Shown: positions 31,243-43,684 of the stretch, piece by piece
Numbering within the stretch: position 1 is the stretch's first letter
How the letters are laid out: each line of letters begins with the position of its first letter
Assembly: GCF_963576675.1 (NCBI RefSeq)
Contig: NC_088911.1
Span: 60,349,756-60,413,755, forward strand
Source: Euphorbia lathyris
Taxonomy: Eukaryota > Streptophyta > Magnoliopsida > Malpighiales > Euphorbiaceae
DNA length: 64,000 nt
Direction: 5' to 3'
Translations under genes and position numbers: made by a program
The notes under the pieces: generated by a model
What the model was told of the DNA's origin: nothing
Database searches by the model: none
Seen by the model: the letters and a program-made list of their open reading frames with translations, nothing else

Positions 31243-31776
31243 CGGGTAAAAATGGCTCAAAAGCAACCTTGGTGCACGACCGTGAGTAAAATGGCTCAAA
31301 AGCGACCCTAGTCTACGACTGTGGGTAAAGTGGCTCAAAAGCGACCCCGGTCTATGACCGTGGGCAAAATGGCTCAAAAGCGACCCGAGTCTACGACTGT
31401 GGGTGAAATGGCTCAAAAGCAACCCTGGTCCCTGACCGCGGGTAAAAATGGCTCAAAAGCAACCCTGGTCCACGGCCTCGGGTAAAAATGGCTCAAAAGC
31501 GACCCCGGTCTACGACTGTGGGTAAAATGGCTCAAAAGCAACCCTGGTCCACGACCGCGGGTAAAATGGCTCAAAAGCGACCCTAGTCTACGACTGTGGG
31601 TAAAATGGCTCAAAAGCGACCCTAGTCTACGACTGTGGGTAAAATGGCTCAAAAGCAACCTTGATCCACGACCGCGGGTAAAATGGCTCAAAAGCGACCC
31701 TAGTTTACGACTGTGGGTAAAATGGCTCCAAAGCAACCCTGGTCTACGACCGCGGGTAAAACGGCTCAAAAGCAAA
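31243..31776 (-). repeat. 39-bp minisatellite of D, about 13-14 units
   Basis: Units of the form GTAAAATGGCTCAAAAGC plus a variable half (GACCCTAGTCTACGACTGTGG or AACCCTGGTCCACGACC type). Same repeat, same place and same orientation in the element as in C, but a different unit number. Confidence 0.9.
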
Positions 31777-32136
31777 GGTTCTTTCTAACAATTCTGAATT
31801 CTTTTAAAACACCGTTGTCTGTATTTTCTCACTGGAGCTAGTGTCTTGGAGGTTTGAATGGTTCAATAGGAACGCCTTTTTAGTCCGGAATGATTCAAAC
31901 TAACAATTATTTTTCTGTTGACTGTCGTCTGTATTTTGACTGGTGTCGTTGTTCTGTAGAAATTGGCTGTCATCTGTAGTTCTATCTCGACATTATTGGT
32001 CATTGTCTGGCAGAAGCGCAGGCTGAAACGGACTGCAAATCGGAGGTCTGTGCACCTGGTAATTAATTATTTACTTTTTACCTTTATGTCACATCGTACC
32101 TTTTTCAATATTTACGGGAATGCCATTCCCCTTTTC
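31777..32136. other. Upstream region of the PMD gene (D)
   Basis: No gene is seen. Contains GACTGTCGTCTGT-type repeats like those of C, then a segment closely similar to the C PMD promoter. Confidence 0.4.
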
Positions 32137-32144
32137 TATATAAG
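32137..32144 (+). promoter_or_regulatory. TATA box of the PMD gene (D)
   Basis: TATATAAG, 79 bp before the codon equivalent to the C start (ATA here instead of ATG, 32223-32225), followed by a CT-rich leader as in C. Confidence 0.65.
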
Positions 32145-32222
32145 GTTGTGGGGTTTCATTTCAACCCCACACCTTCTCTCTCTTCTTTCTCTCTCTAACT
32201 TCGGATTTGGATTATTCTCGGG

Positions 32223-35191
32223 ATAGATTTGGATCAATATGATGGCACGAAGGGCATGGAGGAGGGTTTTGTGAACCTTACTATAGTGGACCCTTTTCAG
32301 GACCCCACATCTCATCTGAGCCGGACCTGCTGTAACCAGGTAAGTACTTTCTTACTTCCTCGTCTTTTGACTAAATTTCTAGGCTTTAGTATCCCTACTT
32401 TGAACATGATTTGCATGCTAATCCCTAGGTTGCCTTAGAAGACCTTAGTTAGAAAACATGAATTTCTTTGCTTGCAAGTAACACCTTATTTGTCTTTTTG
32501 GAAGAATGCGAATTATATGCATGTGAATAGTAAACATACGAGCAATGCATGCCAACAGTAAAAACGTGAATAGTGCACATGAATAGTGAAAACGTGAATA
32601 GTAAAAACGTGAATAGTACACGCGAATAGTAAAAACGTGAATAGTGCACGTGAATAATAAAACCGTGAATAGTAAAAACATGAATAATGCACGTGAATAG
32701 TAAAAACATGAATAATGCACGTGAATAGTAAAAACTTGACTAATGCACGTGAATAGTAAAAACTCGAATAATGCACGCGAATAGTGAAAACTTGACTAAT
32801 GCACGTGAATAGTAAAAACTTGAATAATTCTCTTTGCCAATGCGGACGAGAGTAGATCAAAGAATAATGAATTAATCAAATCCTATGCAAACAACCCTAA
32901 GGGAGAGATTTCACAAAATGACGGTCCAAATTGACAAGATGTCTCTAGGTTAGATTTGACCGAAAGAATAGCTAGATTAACGTGCTTTCATCAGATGCAA
33001 GCCTAGGAACAACATTTAAACTTACCTGTTCCGTTCTTTCCAGTTCATCGACATTTCCGGGACTACGGCAGATATTCATGTGTGGTATTCCATGCTAGGC
33101 GCCGCGGCGAGAGCCCGTGTGCGAGAGTTGGGCTTTGAGCCCTTTATTTTGGCGCTGCCCCGCGCCAACGGGGTGTGCGATCGTTTCGACCTACGGGCCT
33201 TATGCGAGAGATGGGTTGATTCGACCCACACCTTCCACCTCTCATTCGGGGAGATGACGATCTCGCCCCGCGACTTCTCTTTACTGACCGGGCTATGGGG
33301 GAGCGGTACTCCGGTTCCCTTCTCCTTTGATACGATGCGTCCACGGGTTGACCGTGCTAGGTTGGCTGCTTTGATCGGGCCGGGAGTTTACACGGGTGTC
33401 AAATCCACCCCGGCGAAGTTCATCACTACCTCGAGGCTCTTGAGTCGTAGGGACTTTTGTGGGACCGACGACACTGATCTGGTTGTCCGCAGCTTCCTGG
33501 TGTATGCTTTAGGCGAGACGATCTTCCGCACCAAGAGCGGGATGGTACATGTGGGTCTTATTCAGGCCTTCAGTGATTTGGACGCGGTGGCGTCTTACGA
33601 TTAGGCAGGAGCGGGTCTAGCTTACCTGTACAAGTTTTTGGATCTGACTTGCCGGAAGCGCAAGGACTTCGGCGGTTACACTTTTGCTCTTTTGGTACGT
33701 GGCTCATCCTTAACTTGCCCCTTTTATCTTCTTCGCGCCTTCTGTTCATAACCTTTGTTTTTACAAGCAGGTTTGGGCCTACGAGAGGCGGATTCTTCCC
33801 AGCGAGCGTCGGCGCAGGCCACGGGTAGTGAAGCCCCCACTTATGGCTCGGTGGAGCGAGTTTGGTCTAGGTACTGGGGAGAGGCAAACGGTGGCGCAAC
33901 TCCTAGATTGGATTGATTCACGGACCTTGGGGCAGGTAAATATCTTCTAATCGCGCTAGATTTTTGTTTGATCAGACCTGACTTTTTCTTTGTGCTTTCA
34001 AATTAGATTCAGGTGGGACGACCTTGACTTCGGTCCCGATTACGCGTACGTTACCCTGATCTAGGAGCAGTAGAGCGTGCTTACCGGCCCTTACGTGCGG
34101 GCATGGTACTTGGGCGACCGGGGCATCATCGGGGTTAGTGCCTCGCATTGGACACCAGGCGAGATCCCCGTCTCCATGTTTACGGTGCGGACCATGCCCT
34201 TATCGGTCATTCATCGGGATTTGACTCGCCGCTTTGCTGGTAGAGATGTATGGGTTCATGCCCGGGGCCGTGTTCCCTATTTATCGACATTATTGAGCGC
34301 GAGGGATGCCCCAGCGGTGGCGATGGAGGTGGACCCCGTGGCGGACGTGTTTTCGGGGGAGGCTGTCGCTGCAGTCTTCGGTCGGGAGGCGGTTCCGGTG
34401 AGTGTTTCGGCCTATTTATTTTTATTTACGAGATAGTTAGTGGTATTTACTGTGCCTTTGCTTGCAGGAGGGTTCCTGGAGGAGTGCCCATATGTCAGAT
34501 TTCTTCGATGATGCTCGTGCTCATACGTCTACGAGCGAGCAGCCACACTGTGCCGGCGAGTCCTCTGTCGCTGCTCGACCAGAGTGGTCCCCTTTAGGCG
34601 TACCCATCCCTGACTTTGGGAGGGATTTCGCGACAGTTTGCTACGACCAGTCCGGAGTGGCTTATGCCGGTGTCGAGATGGCCCCTCCTGCCTTTACGTC
34701 GAGGATATCGTTTGATCCCTCAGACGCTCTCCAGACTTCGAGGGAGACGTGCACCGATTATGTGGGGCTATCTGGTTTCCTTAGAGATCGACTCAGCTTG
34801 TGTTGCGCCAGCCACCTGGTATGTATCTTTATTTTATTTTAGTGTAGTGGAATGTATGCACATGTGTATGTATGATTTCTATTCTAGTCTATATTTCTTT
34901 TTTATATCTGTTTTTTCTTTTTTTTTTTTACAGAGCGATCTCCGTGCACATGAGCTGAGACAGAGCGAAACGCTGCGGGAGGCCGATGCTAGGGTTGGCC
35001 AGGTGTATCGGGAGAGGAACGACCACTGGTCTGGGGTGATGCGGGCGGAGACCGCGGGACGCCTTGCTATTGAGGAGAGGGTGCGGGAGGAGACCGCGGG
35101 GCGCCTTGCTGCCGAGGAGAGACTTCGAGTCGCCGAGGAGACCCTATCTGCGGAGCGGGCGTCACATCTGAGGGACTTTGAGGCCCACTAG
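32223..35191 (+). pseudogene. PMD gene of D, antisense to gag-pol, six exons
   Basis: Exons 32223-32339, 33044-33694, 33771-33935, about 34006-34397, 34468-34818, 34934-35191. Exons 1, 2, 3 and 5 have exactly the C lengths (117, 651, 165, 351). Donors and acceptors fit GT-AG. Exon 2 carries RWVDSTHTFHLSFGEMTISP and LLTGL. Defects: the start codon is ATA, a TAG after VASYD (33602-33604), two TAGs and a small deletion at the start of exon 4, and TGG to TAG at 35189-35191 that removes the last residues. None coincides with the single stop of C. Exon 6 is 60 bp shorter than in C because the coiled-coil repeat has fewer units. Confidence 0.8.
32523..32830 (+). repeat. Minisatellite in PMD intron 1 (D) with G-box motifs
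   Basis: Repeats of GTGAATAGTAAAAAC and AATGCACGTGAATAG; five exact CACGTG counted by eye. It is the reverse-complement equivalent of the C array. Confidence 0.7.
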
Positions 35192-35472
35192 GATTTCCCT
35201 CCTTATTAGGCTTATCATGTATAGCTTCGTAGCTTTTTATTAGGATTACCCCGATGTATAGCTTGTGTATAGGGAGTGGGGTAGATAGTAATTGTGAAAA
35301 GAGAGGTAAGAAGTGTATAACTCATGATTCATATTATCTTGCATTTAGTGAATTATAACGATCCCAATCATTCTCTTCAAATATACTCATGCCTTTATTT
35401 ATCTACAAACAACAGAAATACTTAGCCTCTTATACATTATTTTTGTAATTGCTCAAGATATAACTACCGTTA
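35192..35472. other. Spacer between the PMD gene and the hairpins of D
   Basis: Convergent 3' region of the PMD gene and pol. No gene seen. Similar to 17395-17667 of C. Confidence 0.4.
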
Positions 35473-35627
35473 CCAGGACCTGCCTTTTTTCGGTTTTCAG
35501 ATCCTAGCGATTTTTCATCTCTCCTTTTACTATCCCGGAATTTTCAAATGAGTGCCCTTTCGGGTTTTCACCCATTGGGATGTCCCTTATTGTTGCATAG
35601 GCCGCCCTTTGCGGGTTTTCGACCTAT
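35473..35627 (-). ncRNA. Three two-tier hairpins after pol (D)
   Basis: Equivalent of 17243-17394. On the minus strand: unit 1 (35597-35627) ATAGGT / GCCTAT with inner CCC-GCAAA-GGG; unit 2 (35547-35576) AATGGGT / ACTCATT with inner CCC-GAAA-GGG; unit 3 (35473-35510) around GAAAACCGAAAAAAGG, degraded inner stem. Unit 1 keeps its outer stem by a U-G pair where C has U-A. Confidence 0.65.
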
Positions 35628-35654
35628 CGGGAATTTTTCTTTCTTTTTTTTTTT

Positions 35655-38600
35655 TTACGAAAAGTATTTCTTAAGCCTATCCAGATTGGTAGGTTCGGAG
35701 AATTCCATGCCGTCCATAGTAGTTAACTTCACCGCTCCTTTGCTTAGTATCTTCTTCACGAAGAACGGCCCTTCCCAGTTTGGCCTAAACTTGCCCCTCG
35801 GGTCGGTGTGCGTCACACGGATCTGTTTTAGCACCATATCCCGTTCTTTGATAGGGCTGGCCTTGACCTTTTTATTGAAGGCTCGGGCCATCCTTCGCTG
35901 ATATAACTGCACATGGTAAAGGGCCTCCATCCTTTTCTCGTCCACCAATGCTAACTGTTCATACCGCTTCTTCACCCATTCCGTCTCGGGAATCTCTGCT
36001 TCTACTGCGATTCTCAACGATCGCTTTTCAACCTCAATCGGGAGAACGGCTTCTGCACCGTATACCAAGGAGAACGGCGTTGCCCCAGTTGACGTTCTAA
36101 CTGTCGTGCGATAAGCCCATAAAGCGAGTGAAAGCTGTTCGTGCCAGTTCCGATGCGATTCTACTGTCTTTACGAGAATCCTTTTAAGGTTCTTATTAGC
36201 TGCCTCAACTGCGCCATTAGCTTGCAGACGATACGGAGAAGACCTATGATGTTCAATACCGTACTCTTGGAATAGACTTTTCACTTCTCCTTGAAACTGG
36301 ACCCCATTATCCGTGACCATATGATGAGGCACACCGAATCTGGTGATCAAGTGCTTTTCAATGAACTTCCTCATCTGTTTAGACCCCAACTTGCTAAATG
36401 ATTCTGCCTCCACCCACTTGGTGAAATAATCAATAGCGACTGCAATGAATTTGTGCCCGTTCGAAGCATTAGGCCTTACCTCTCCGATAATGTCAATGCC
36501 CCAAGCCGCAAACAGCCAAATGGGTGCTAATACGTGCAGTTCCATAGCTGGTAAATGATTATAATCTCCGTGGATTTGACAATCATGGCATTTCTTCGCA
36601 TATTCGTTACAATCTCTTTCCATGGTGAGCCAATAGAAGCCTTGCCTTATGATTTTCTTTGCCAATACCGCCCCTCCCATATGGGCTCCACAAATTCCTG
36701 AGTGTACTGACTCCATTGCCTCACGGGCTTCTCCCGCATCCAAGCACCTCAGTTGTAAACCATCGGTGTGCCTTTTGTAAAGCAAGTCGTTGTGGATGAT
36801 GAACTGCTGTGCTAACCTTCTAATCACAGCCTGATCTCTAAGTTCTGATTCTGCCGGGTATGTTCCACTCTTCATGAAGTTTACGATATCGAAATACCAA
36901 GGTTTTTCATCTGCCCCCAACAGCATTACATCTTCGTAGCATGGTTTGTGAGACCTCTTCAATACCAAAGGCTTCGAGGCAAGGTTCCGAGGGTTATCCC
37001 ATACTGATACCAAAGTGGCCAAAGCATCCGCTGCCTGGTTCTGTGCTCGAGGAATGTGATAAAAACGACATTCATTGAATCTTAGTGCCAACCCTTCTAG
37101 CTGGTCTAGGTATGGACGTAACCTTTCTTCCCTCACTTCCCAGTTTCCTTGTGCCTGTTCGATGATCAGCTTTGAGTCGCCCCAGATTTCAACATATAAT
37201 GCTCCCAGTGCTGCTAATGACTCCAACCCATAGATGCACGCTTCATATTCGGCCATGTTATTAGTGAGATGGAAGGATAGCTTCTTTGCCATCAGGATCC
37301 TTTCTCCTTCTGGTGAGATAAGTAGCACTCCTACTCCGGCTCCATTCGAATTAACTGCTCCATCGAAGAACATTTTCCATGGTATGACTTCTATTGCGTT
37401 CAAGTGCTCATCGGGGAAATCATAGTTTATCTCTTCCTCTTCTGCGTTCAGAGGTTGGTTGGACAGAAATTCTGCTATGGCCCTTCCCTTGATAACCTTC
37501 TTCGTTACATATTCAATATCAAACTCGGACAAAAGCAACAACCATCGGGCTAGCTTCCCTGTTAGAGACGGAGTTCGGTACAGATACTTCACGGGATCCA
37601 TCCGAGAAATAATGATCACTTTGTAAGATTGAAAATAGTGCCGTAGTTTCTTTGTTAGCCATACTACTGCCACGCACGTCTTTTCGATCATGTTATACTT
37701 AAGCTCGTATTCCAGGAACTTCTTACTCAGATAATACACTGTATGCTCCACACCAGTGTCCCCTTCCTGGGCCAACATTGCCCCTATAGATCGCTCCTCG
37801 ATCGCCACATAGAGGAGAAGCAGTTTTCCCAGTTTAGGCGGTCTCAGAACTGGCGGATTAGACAAGTAGTTCCAGACGTTCTCTAAGGCTTGCTGACACT
37901 TATCATTCCAAATCGTGGGTTGATCTTTCCGTAGCAACTTAAAGATTGGCTCGCAGATTGCGGTGAGTCTTGCTATGAACCGACTGATATACTGAACCTG
38001 CCCCAGAACCCCTCTCACTTCTTTCTCATTCTTTGGTGCCGGCATTTCTTGTATGGCATTCACTTTGTCGGGATCTACTTCAATTCCCCTATTTTCAATT
38101 ACATAGCCTAAGATTTTCCCCGATGAAACGCCGAAGAAGCACTTCTTCGAGTTTAATCTTAGTTTGAATTCTGCAATTCGGGCCAAAAACTTCTCAAGTG
38201 CAGCGAAATGCCCCTCTCTTGTTTCTGACTTGACCATCATGTCATCCACATAAACTTCTACCTCTTTGTGTATCATATCATGGAATAGTGCCGTAGCCAT
38301 TCGCTGGTAAGTTGCCCCGGCATTTTTCAAACCAAACGGCATCACCCTATAGCAGTATGTTCCCCACTCAGTTGTGAACGAGGTTTTTGCTTTGTGTTTC
38401 TCAGCCATCTGAACTTGCATGTAGCCCATGAAACCGTCCACATTCGTGTGTAAGACGCTTGATGCTGCACTATCGATCAACACGTCAATATGAGGCAACG
38501 CGAATTCATCTTTGGGGCACGCCTTGTTAAGATCTCTATAATCGACGCACATTCTCACTTTGCCGTCCTTCTTTGCGATGGGCATTACATTTGCGACCCA

Positions 38601-39275
38601 CGGGGGATAATCGATTACTTCGATGAACCCTGCTTCTAACTGCTTCTTCACTTCTTCTCTGATCTTATCTGCCCATTTCGGTCTCATGCGTCGGAGTTTC
38701 TGTTTCACGGGCTTAGCATCGGGGTATGTTAGAATACGGTGAGTCACGATTCATTGATCAATTCCTGGCATGTCTTCGTATGTCCAAGCAAACACTATTT
38801 CGTATTTTTTAATTATTCTCTCAAATTCTTTCCTCTCTTCAATAGTTAATTCTTGAGCAATTTGTATAAGTTTAGGATTTTCATCCGTGCCAAGATTGAA
38901 AGTTGACATTTCTATTGTATTGATTTCAAATGTAGGCATGTTATATGAATGAGAATGCATGGAATGATCACAATCAACATCAAGCAAGTAAGCAAAATCA
39001 GAATTCATTTCATTGATAGTGTTGGCGAGTACATCATCGGATTCAAATAAAGCAGTAATACAATTCTCATCATCAAGGTTCTCGGGTTTCTCATAAGCTT
39101 TGGAGGTACCGGGTTCATCTACCGCTCCCACAGTTGCTTCAATAGTGATCACCTGCTCCTCGGCGTTCAAATCTAACATCATGATCTCCTCGACGAAGCA
39201 GCTCGCCTTTCCTTTGCCCCAGTCGGCAACATCATTGAAGATCTCAAAGCCTGGCAGAATCTTTCCTTCGGCGCT
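35655..39275 (-). pseudogene. pol: Pol of D: RT, RNase H, second RNase H, integrase; nearly intact
   Basis: One uninterrupted 1030-codon frame (38747-35655) covers RT (MCVDYRDLNKACPKDEF, VMPFGLKNAGATYQRM, YVDD at 38252-38241), RNase H (LLLYVAIEERSIGAMLAQ), the second RNase H (MFFDGAVNSNGAGVGVLL, MAEYEACIYGLESL, GDSKLIIEQ) and integrase (HSGICGAHMGG, CHDCQ, GIDIIGE, TDNGVQF, GAVEAANK). All catalytic motifs I can recognise are present, with Glu retained in EYEAC where C has Lys (AKYEAC). The only break is a TGA at 38749-38751 in GIDQ-IVTHR, just upstream of RT. The reverse transcriptase and integrase of D may thus have been working until recently. Confidence 0.9.
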
Positions 39276-41588
39276 AACAGCCACTTCCGACTCATTATCA
39301 AACTCATCCCAGATGTTGATCGGAACCCTCTGATTGACACCTTCCTCATCGGAGGAACTTCCCCAAATGTCCACGACCATCAGATCCATTATGTGAGGGA
39401 AATTCGGATTTATGTAGGAAGGATCCGACGATCCATACCGAGCCCAGCCTATCAGTTCTTCATAGTCCTTGAGGAACACTCCATTCATTCTTCTAGCCAC
39501 GAGTGGAATAGCACCCTTCCGGATGCACATGAGTTGCTCCTGATCACTCAAGGTGACGCGACACGAGGCATACTTGAACCTCCATCTTCTAGCATAATCC
39601 ACGAATGCTTCCTCGGGAAATTGCTTGATCCTTTCTAAATCTTCCAACGACTCTATCCACGGAATGTACATCTCATACCTCTGCACAAAGGCCTCCATGA
39701 GAGATCCACAGTCCCCTTTTGTCTTTGCCGAGAGCATTCGGTGCCATATCAAAGCTTCTCCTATGAGTGTCTTTGGAAAATGTTGGACTAACTCACTTCG
39801 GTAGAGTCCCGCGTCAAACATGTAGGCACAGAAACGGTTTATGTGATCAACGGGGTTCTTATCTCCCTTATATTTAGACATGGCTATTACTGCTTCAGGT
39901 GTCTCCTCTTCGGGTAACGCAGGCATTTCCTCTGGACATTCCCGTGCGGCGTATTTCTTGATGAATCTCTTAGTCATTTTTGCCCAATCTGCTTTAACGT
40001 GCATTGGAAGAGACATGTACCACACTAGTGACTCTCCTGCCAATGAGTTGCAAAACAAGCTCGTGATCTCCTCCTCTTTGAAACCTAGAGGACCCATAGC
40101 CGACAGATAAAAATGCAAGTGCTCCATGGGGTCCTTCCCTTCATTATACTTGCTGACAGTCGGAAACGGACGTTTGATAGGCCCAATTTGCATCGCGCTA
40201 TATTCCCCTGCCTGTGTTTTGTCTCTTCGATACTTCATCAAAAACAAGCTTGACATCAGTGACCAATCATGCTTAGTCGAGTCAGGTAGCGATTGAAACC
40301 ACTTCAAAGGTTCGCCCACCAGCGAAAGATAGAACCATGGAGCGACTTTTTCCACTTTGTATGGCTCCCCAAACATAGCACACACGTATCCCTACAAATG
40401 AGCTTCGGGGTCTTCTACCCCACTAAACAATTTCAACACCGGCATGATCCTCCAGGATGATACTTCCTCGGTTTCCTCGGTTTCAGTTCTATCGTCCATC
40501 ACCTCTTCCGTTGGCTCTTCCTCCAAAATAGACACGTATAAACCATTTCCCACATTCCTTTTCTCATCGGAGTCCAACAGCTCCTCCTTAAATTCACAAA
40601 ATGACCCTACCCCCAAGTTTTCCTCCAACTTAGATCCGATTGCACCTACCCAATGGCTAGTTTTCTCGATGGCATTGAGTTCAAGAACTCCTACTATGAC
40701 GGGTTCTACGTGAGCACTCGGCCCTCCGGCACCATTCCCCAACTTCCTTCGTTTAGTATGAGATATTTTCTGTTCTCCCTCAACTGTCAAGGCGTAGTAG
40801 TAGATTTGATTGAAATTGGTGAAAGGCATATGCCGCAGCTCCTCCTTAATATATGGCGACGTGTTGCCAATTACCATTCGGATCTGATCCTGCTCAAGTG
40901 GCTCCTGCTTCATAACTGCCGCCTTGGCTCTCCACCTGCCCACAAAGTCAAACAAGGACTCCCCCGCTCGCTGCTTGGTGCTCTCTAGCTCCTTCCAAGT
41001 AACCTCCAACATAGTGTTGAAGCTATATCGGGTAATGAATGCCTTTGCTAGTTCCTTCCAATTTCTCTTTGTTACCAACGGTAACGCATGAAACCATATG
41101 AGGGCAGCTCCCTCCAGATAAGCATTAAACAGCCCCAAGACTTGCTCCTCAGTCAAGATTGTGTGCTTCATCATAGTAACATATCGATTCATGTGAGCGG
41201 TAGGATCCCCTGTTCCATCAAACTTCTCCATGTCCGGGATCCGGAATTTCGAAGGCAAAGCCGTTGCCGATAAACAGTTCTTCAAATCATAAAAATCCTG
41301 ACCCCCGGAGCTTCCTCCATGCAAATCTTGCACCTCCTGAGTGATGTGCTGCTCCCATTCCTCTTCCTTAGCTTTCTCTTTCTCAAACTGTTTCTGGATA
41401 TAATCCTGGTAATCATCCTCATTCCCGAAGCGGGGACCGGTGTTCACTTCATTCTCAGCACGCTTACTACCCCTCTTGTTATCCTTCAGTGCCAGCCCAG
41501 TTAGCTGATCTAAAATTGTAGTCAACTGATCGCTGATATTGTTTACGACTCTTTCTAACCCAGCAATCCTCTCATCCGGTGTAGACAT
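39276..41588 (-). pseudogene. gag: Gag of D: four capsid-like domains, no zinc knuckle, no protease
   Basis: Starts MSTPDERIAGLE. Capsid-like domains: KFDGTGDPTAHM with EGAALIWFHALP (about 41237-40800), FSGVEDPEAHL with VGEPLKWFQSLP (40442-40230), YNEGKDPMEHLHFYL with AGESLVWYMSLP (40160-39945), and YKGDKNPVDHINRF with IGEALIWHRML (39884-39666). A TAG at 40394-40392 is the only stop. Against C, about 80 codons with the CCHC knuckle are missing at about 40664 (NAIEK-TSHW), and about 335 codons with protease and G-patch are missing at 39275 (EVAV-SAEGK). Both deletions keep the reading frame. Neighbouring residues are well conserved. Confidence 0.82.
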
Positions 41589-43664
41589 ACTGACAGAATA
41601 TTAAGCTGACTTGGACGAAGATGATTCAGAAGCCACCACTCTCGATTCGGAACCGTCAATCTGTAGCTGATCAAACTGCTCGACTAGCCAGTTACCCTCA
41701 CGAAACCACCACCGCTTAATGATGAAGTCTGTGCGAATGGCATCCATTAGTATGTATGCATGATTTTATATGCATAATTCGTGGTGTGTGCGTTTATTTA
41801 TTTACAGATATATAAGATAAGAAGAACAAACGTCAGTCTAATTACACGTATCACAGCATCTCTCTTCCATCCTTATTCCTCCACACACTCGATGGTCCAA
41901 GTCTCTTTCCTAGGATTTTGGTTTGGGGCTCACATTGCGGTCCAGGGGACGCGTGATACCGTCGATTATTGCGGAAAAGTAAATCATCCATCAGACAATA
42001 CAGTTCATTTTTGACGTATCAGCGTTCAGTGACTAAGATATCGACCAAATGGATTGTCCTTTCGGAATAACTCGTCTTTTGTCATTTTGCGAGACACATT
42101 AGTTTGGGTTTTGACTCCCTTTTGAGCGTATCTCGGATTTAGACGCGGTACGAGTTATTCTTCTGGTTCAATCGTTCGTTATCGACAATGACTCGTTCCT
42201 TCTTATTCGCGTGGATTCGTGTTTCGATATTTGGATTACGACGGGATCTTTTGGATCTATCGAGAGATGTAACCACGTGTTCATTCAGTGATGAAAGCAC
42301 TTTTATTTTAAGGAACGGACTCATCGCGTAACGTGTTTGTTTTTAGCGTTAAGAATCTGTTTGCTCGTTTTGGCTACGTAAAAAGACGGCGAGTCTTATT
42401 TGAGCGCACGGTAATCTTTCGGCTAACAACAATTCTTTATTCCTTCCAATCTACGGGATATATCACCTTAGCGTGGTTATAGAAAATCAACGTTTCGTTG
42501 AATCGCATGCTTATTCGAAGCAGGGATATTACCGCTCTCCTCATTTAGACACGAATTGAGCAAACACGCCAATCGGGCCATATTTCTTGTGGTTTTGGTA
42601 ACGGTTGAAATGATCGAGCCATTAGTCAAACCCACAGTCTCGTCCATATGGTGCGATAATGCGGTTTTTTAGCTTAATTTGGCTTTGTGATTTTAAATGG
42701 CGTACATACCGGCTCGAGGCACGTATTTAACGGCATTGGTTCATTTTATTTAACTACCCTCGGGATGGATATATATCGTAGATACAGAATGACTTTGGTC
42801 GTTTTGTCTATTTTTGCTTTTCTTTTATTTTCTTAGTCACTTTTGCGGACACGTCCATTTCTCTTAAGAACGACACAAGGCATAACGTAAGAGCTCGTCT
42901 TTTATTCGGAAGGGACGGGCCCCGTTTGCGAAACTCTTTACGTTACAACGAGGTCATTCAAAACAGAAATGTTCTTTGTTTTCGTTTCGTCATAATCTCG
43001 TTTCATCCCAACCTATTTCAAGAATGTGAATAACGGCTACTGTTAATATAGTCTTTTGAATCGAGATATAACTATCCTTAATATCAAACCGACTTGAACT
43101 AATACGTGCTTACGTCACAACGTATTTCCTGAACGTGTGCCTTCTTCAGGACACGGAAAGGGACCAGGCGGGTCGCACGAGTTCATTCATACGAGATGAC
43201 TAAGTCGTCTTTAGTTCGAATCGTTTCGATGTTTTTGGGGTAGTTTGTATATCGGTTTAAGAGTATATATTAACGTATCGTTTCTTTTTCTTTACATATT
43301 TTAGGATTAGGCACGTATCATGGCAATTTGAAAACACGAACTGATTCATTCATCACATCAAAAATGGTAACGGGTAATCCTATGGCAACTTCTAAGGCTA
43401 CTATATGCTGACACGGCTGACCGCGGGACCTCACAGGACCGCACAAATTCGCCCCTAACGAATGGATGGGGACCCTTTGGCGCCTTACTGTAAGGGGGAA
43501 CTTACACTAGCCTCTTCCGAGCGACGAATGGACTCTCACTAGAGGTTTCGCGGAAATTACCCAAAAGGTTTGCAATAATGCTTATGAATGCATACGAAAA
43601 GAAATAATACGATCCGTCCCCGTTAAGGGCTTAATACACGCCTTCCGGAATCAAATTTCTCGCT
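41589..43664 (-). other. 5' leader of D
   Basis: About 2 kb with no supported gene. The part next to the primer site (43390-43580) is nearly the same as 7982-8170 of C. The frame upstream of gag has an in-frame stop before MSTPDE, which supports that start. Confidence 0.6.
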
Positions 43665-43682
43665 TCCCCAGCAGAGTCGCCA
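43665..43682 (-). other. Primer binding site of D
   Basis: Minus strand TGGCGACTCTGCTGGGGA, two bases from the LTR end at 43685. Confidence 0.8.
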
Positions 43683-43684
43683 CT

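Noticed and set aside
32445..32860. Minus-strand frames of 86-115 codons rich in Phe/Leu/Tyr
   Set aside because: They arise from the CACGTG minisatellite in PMD intron 1.
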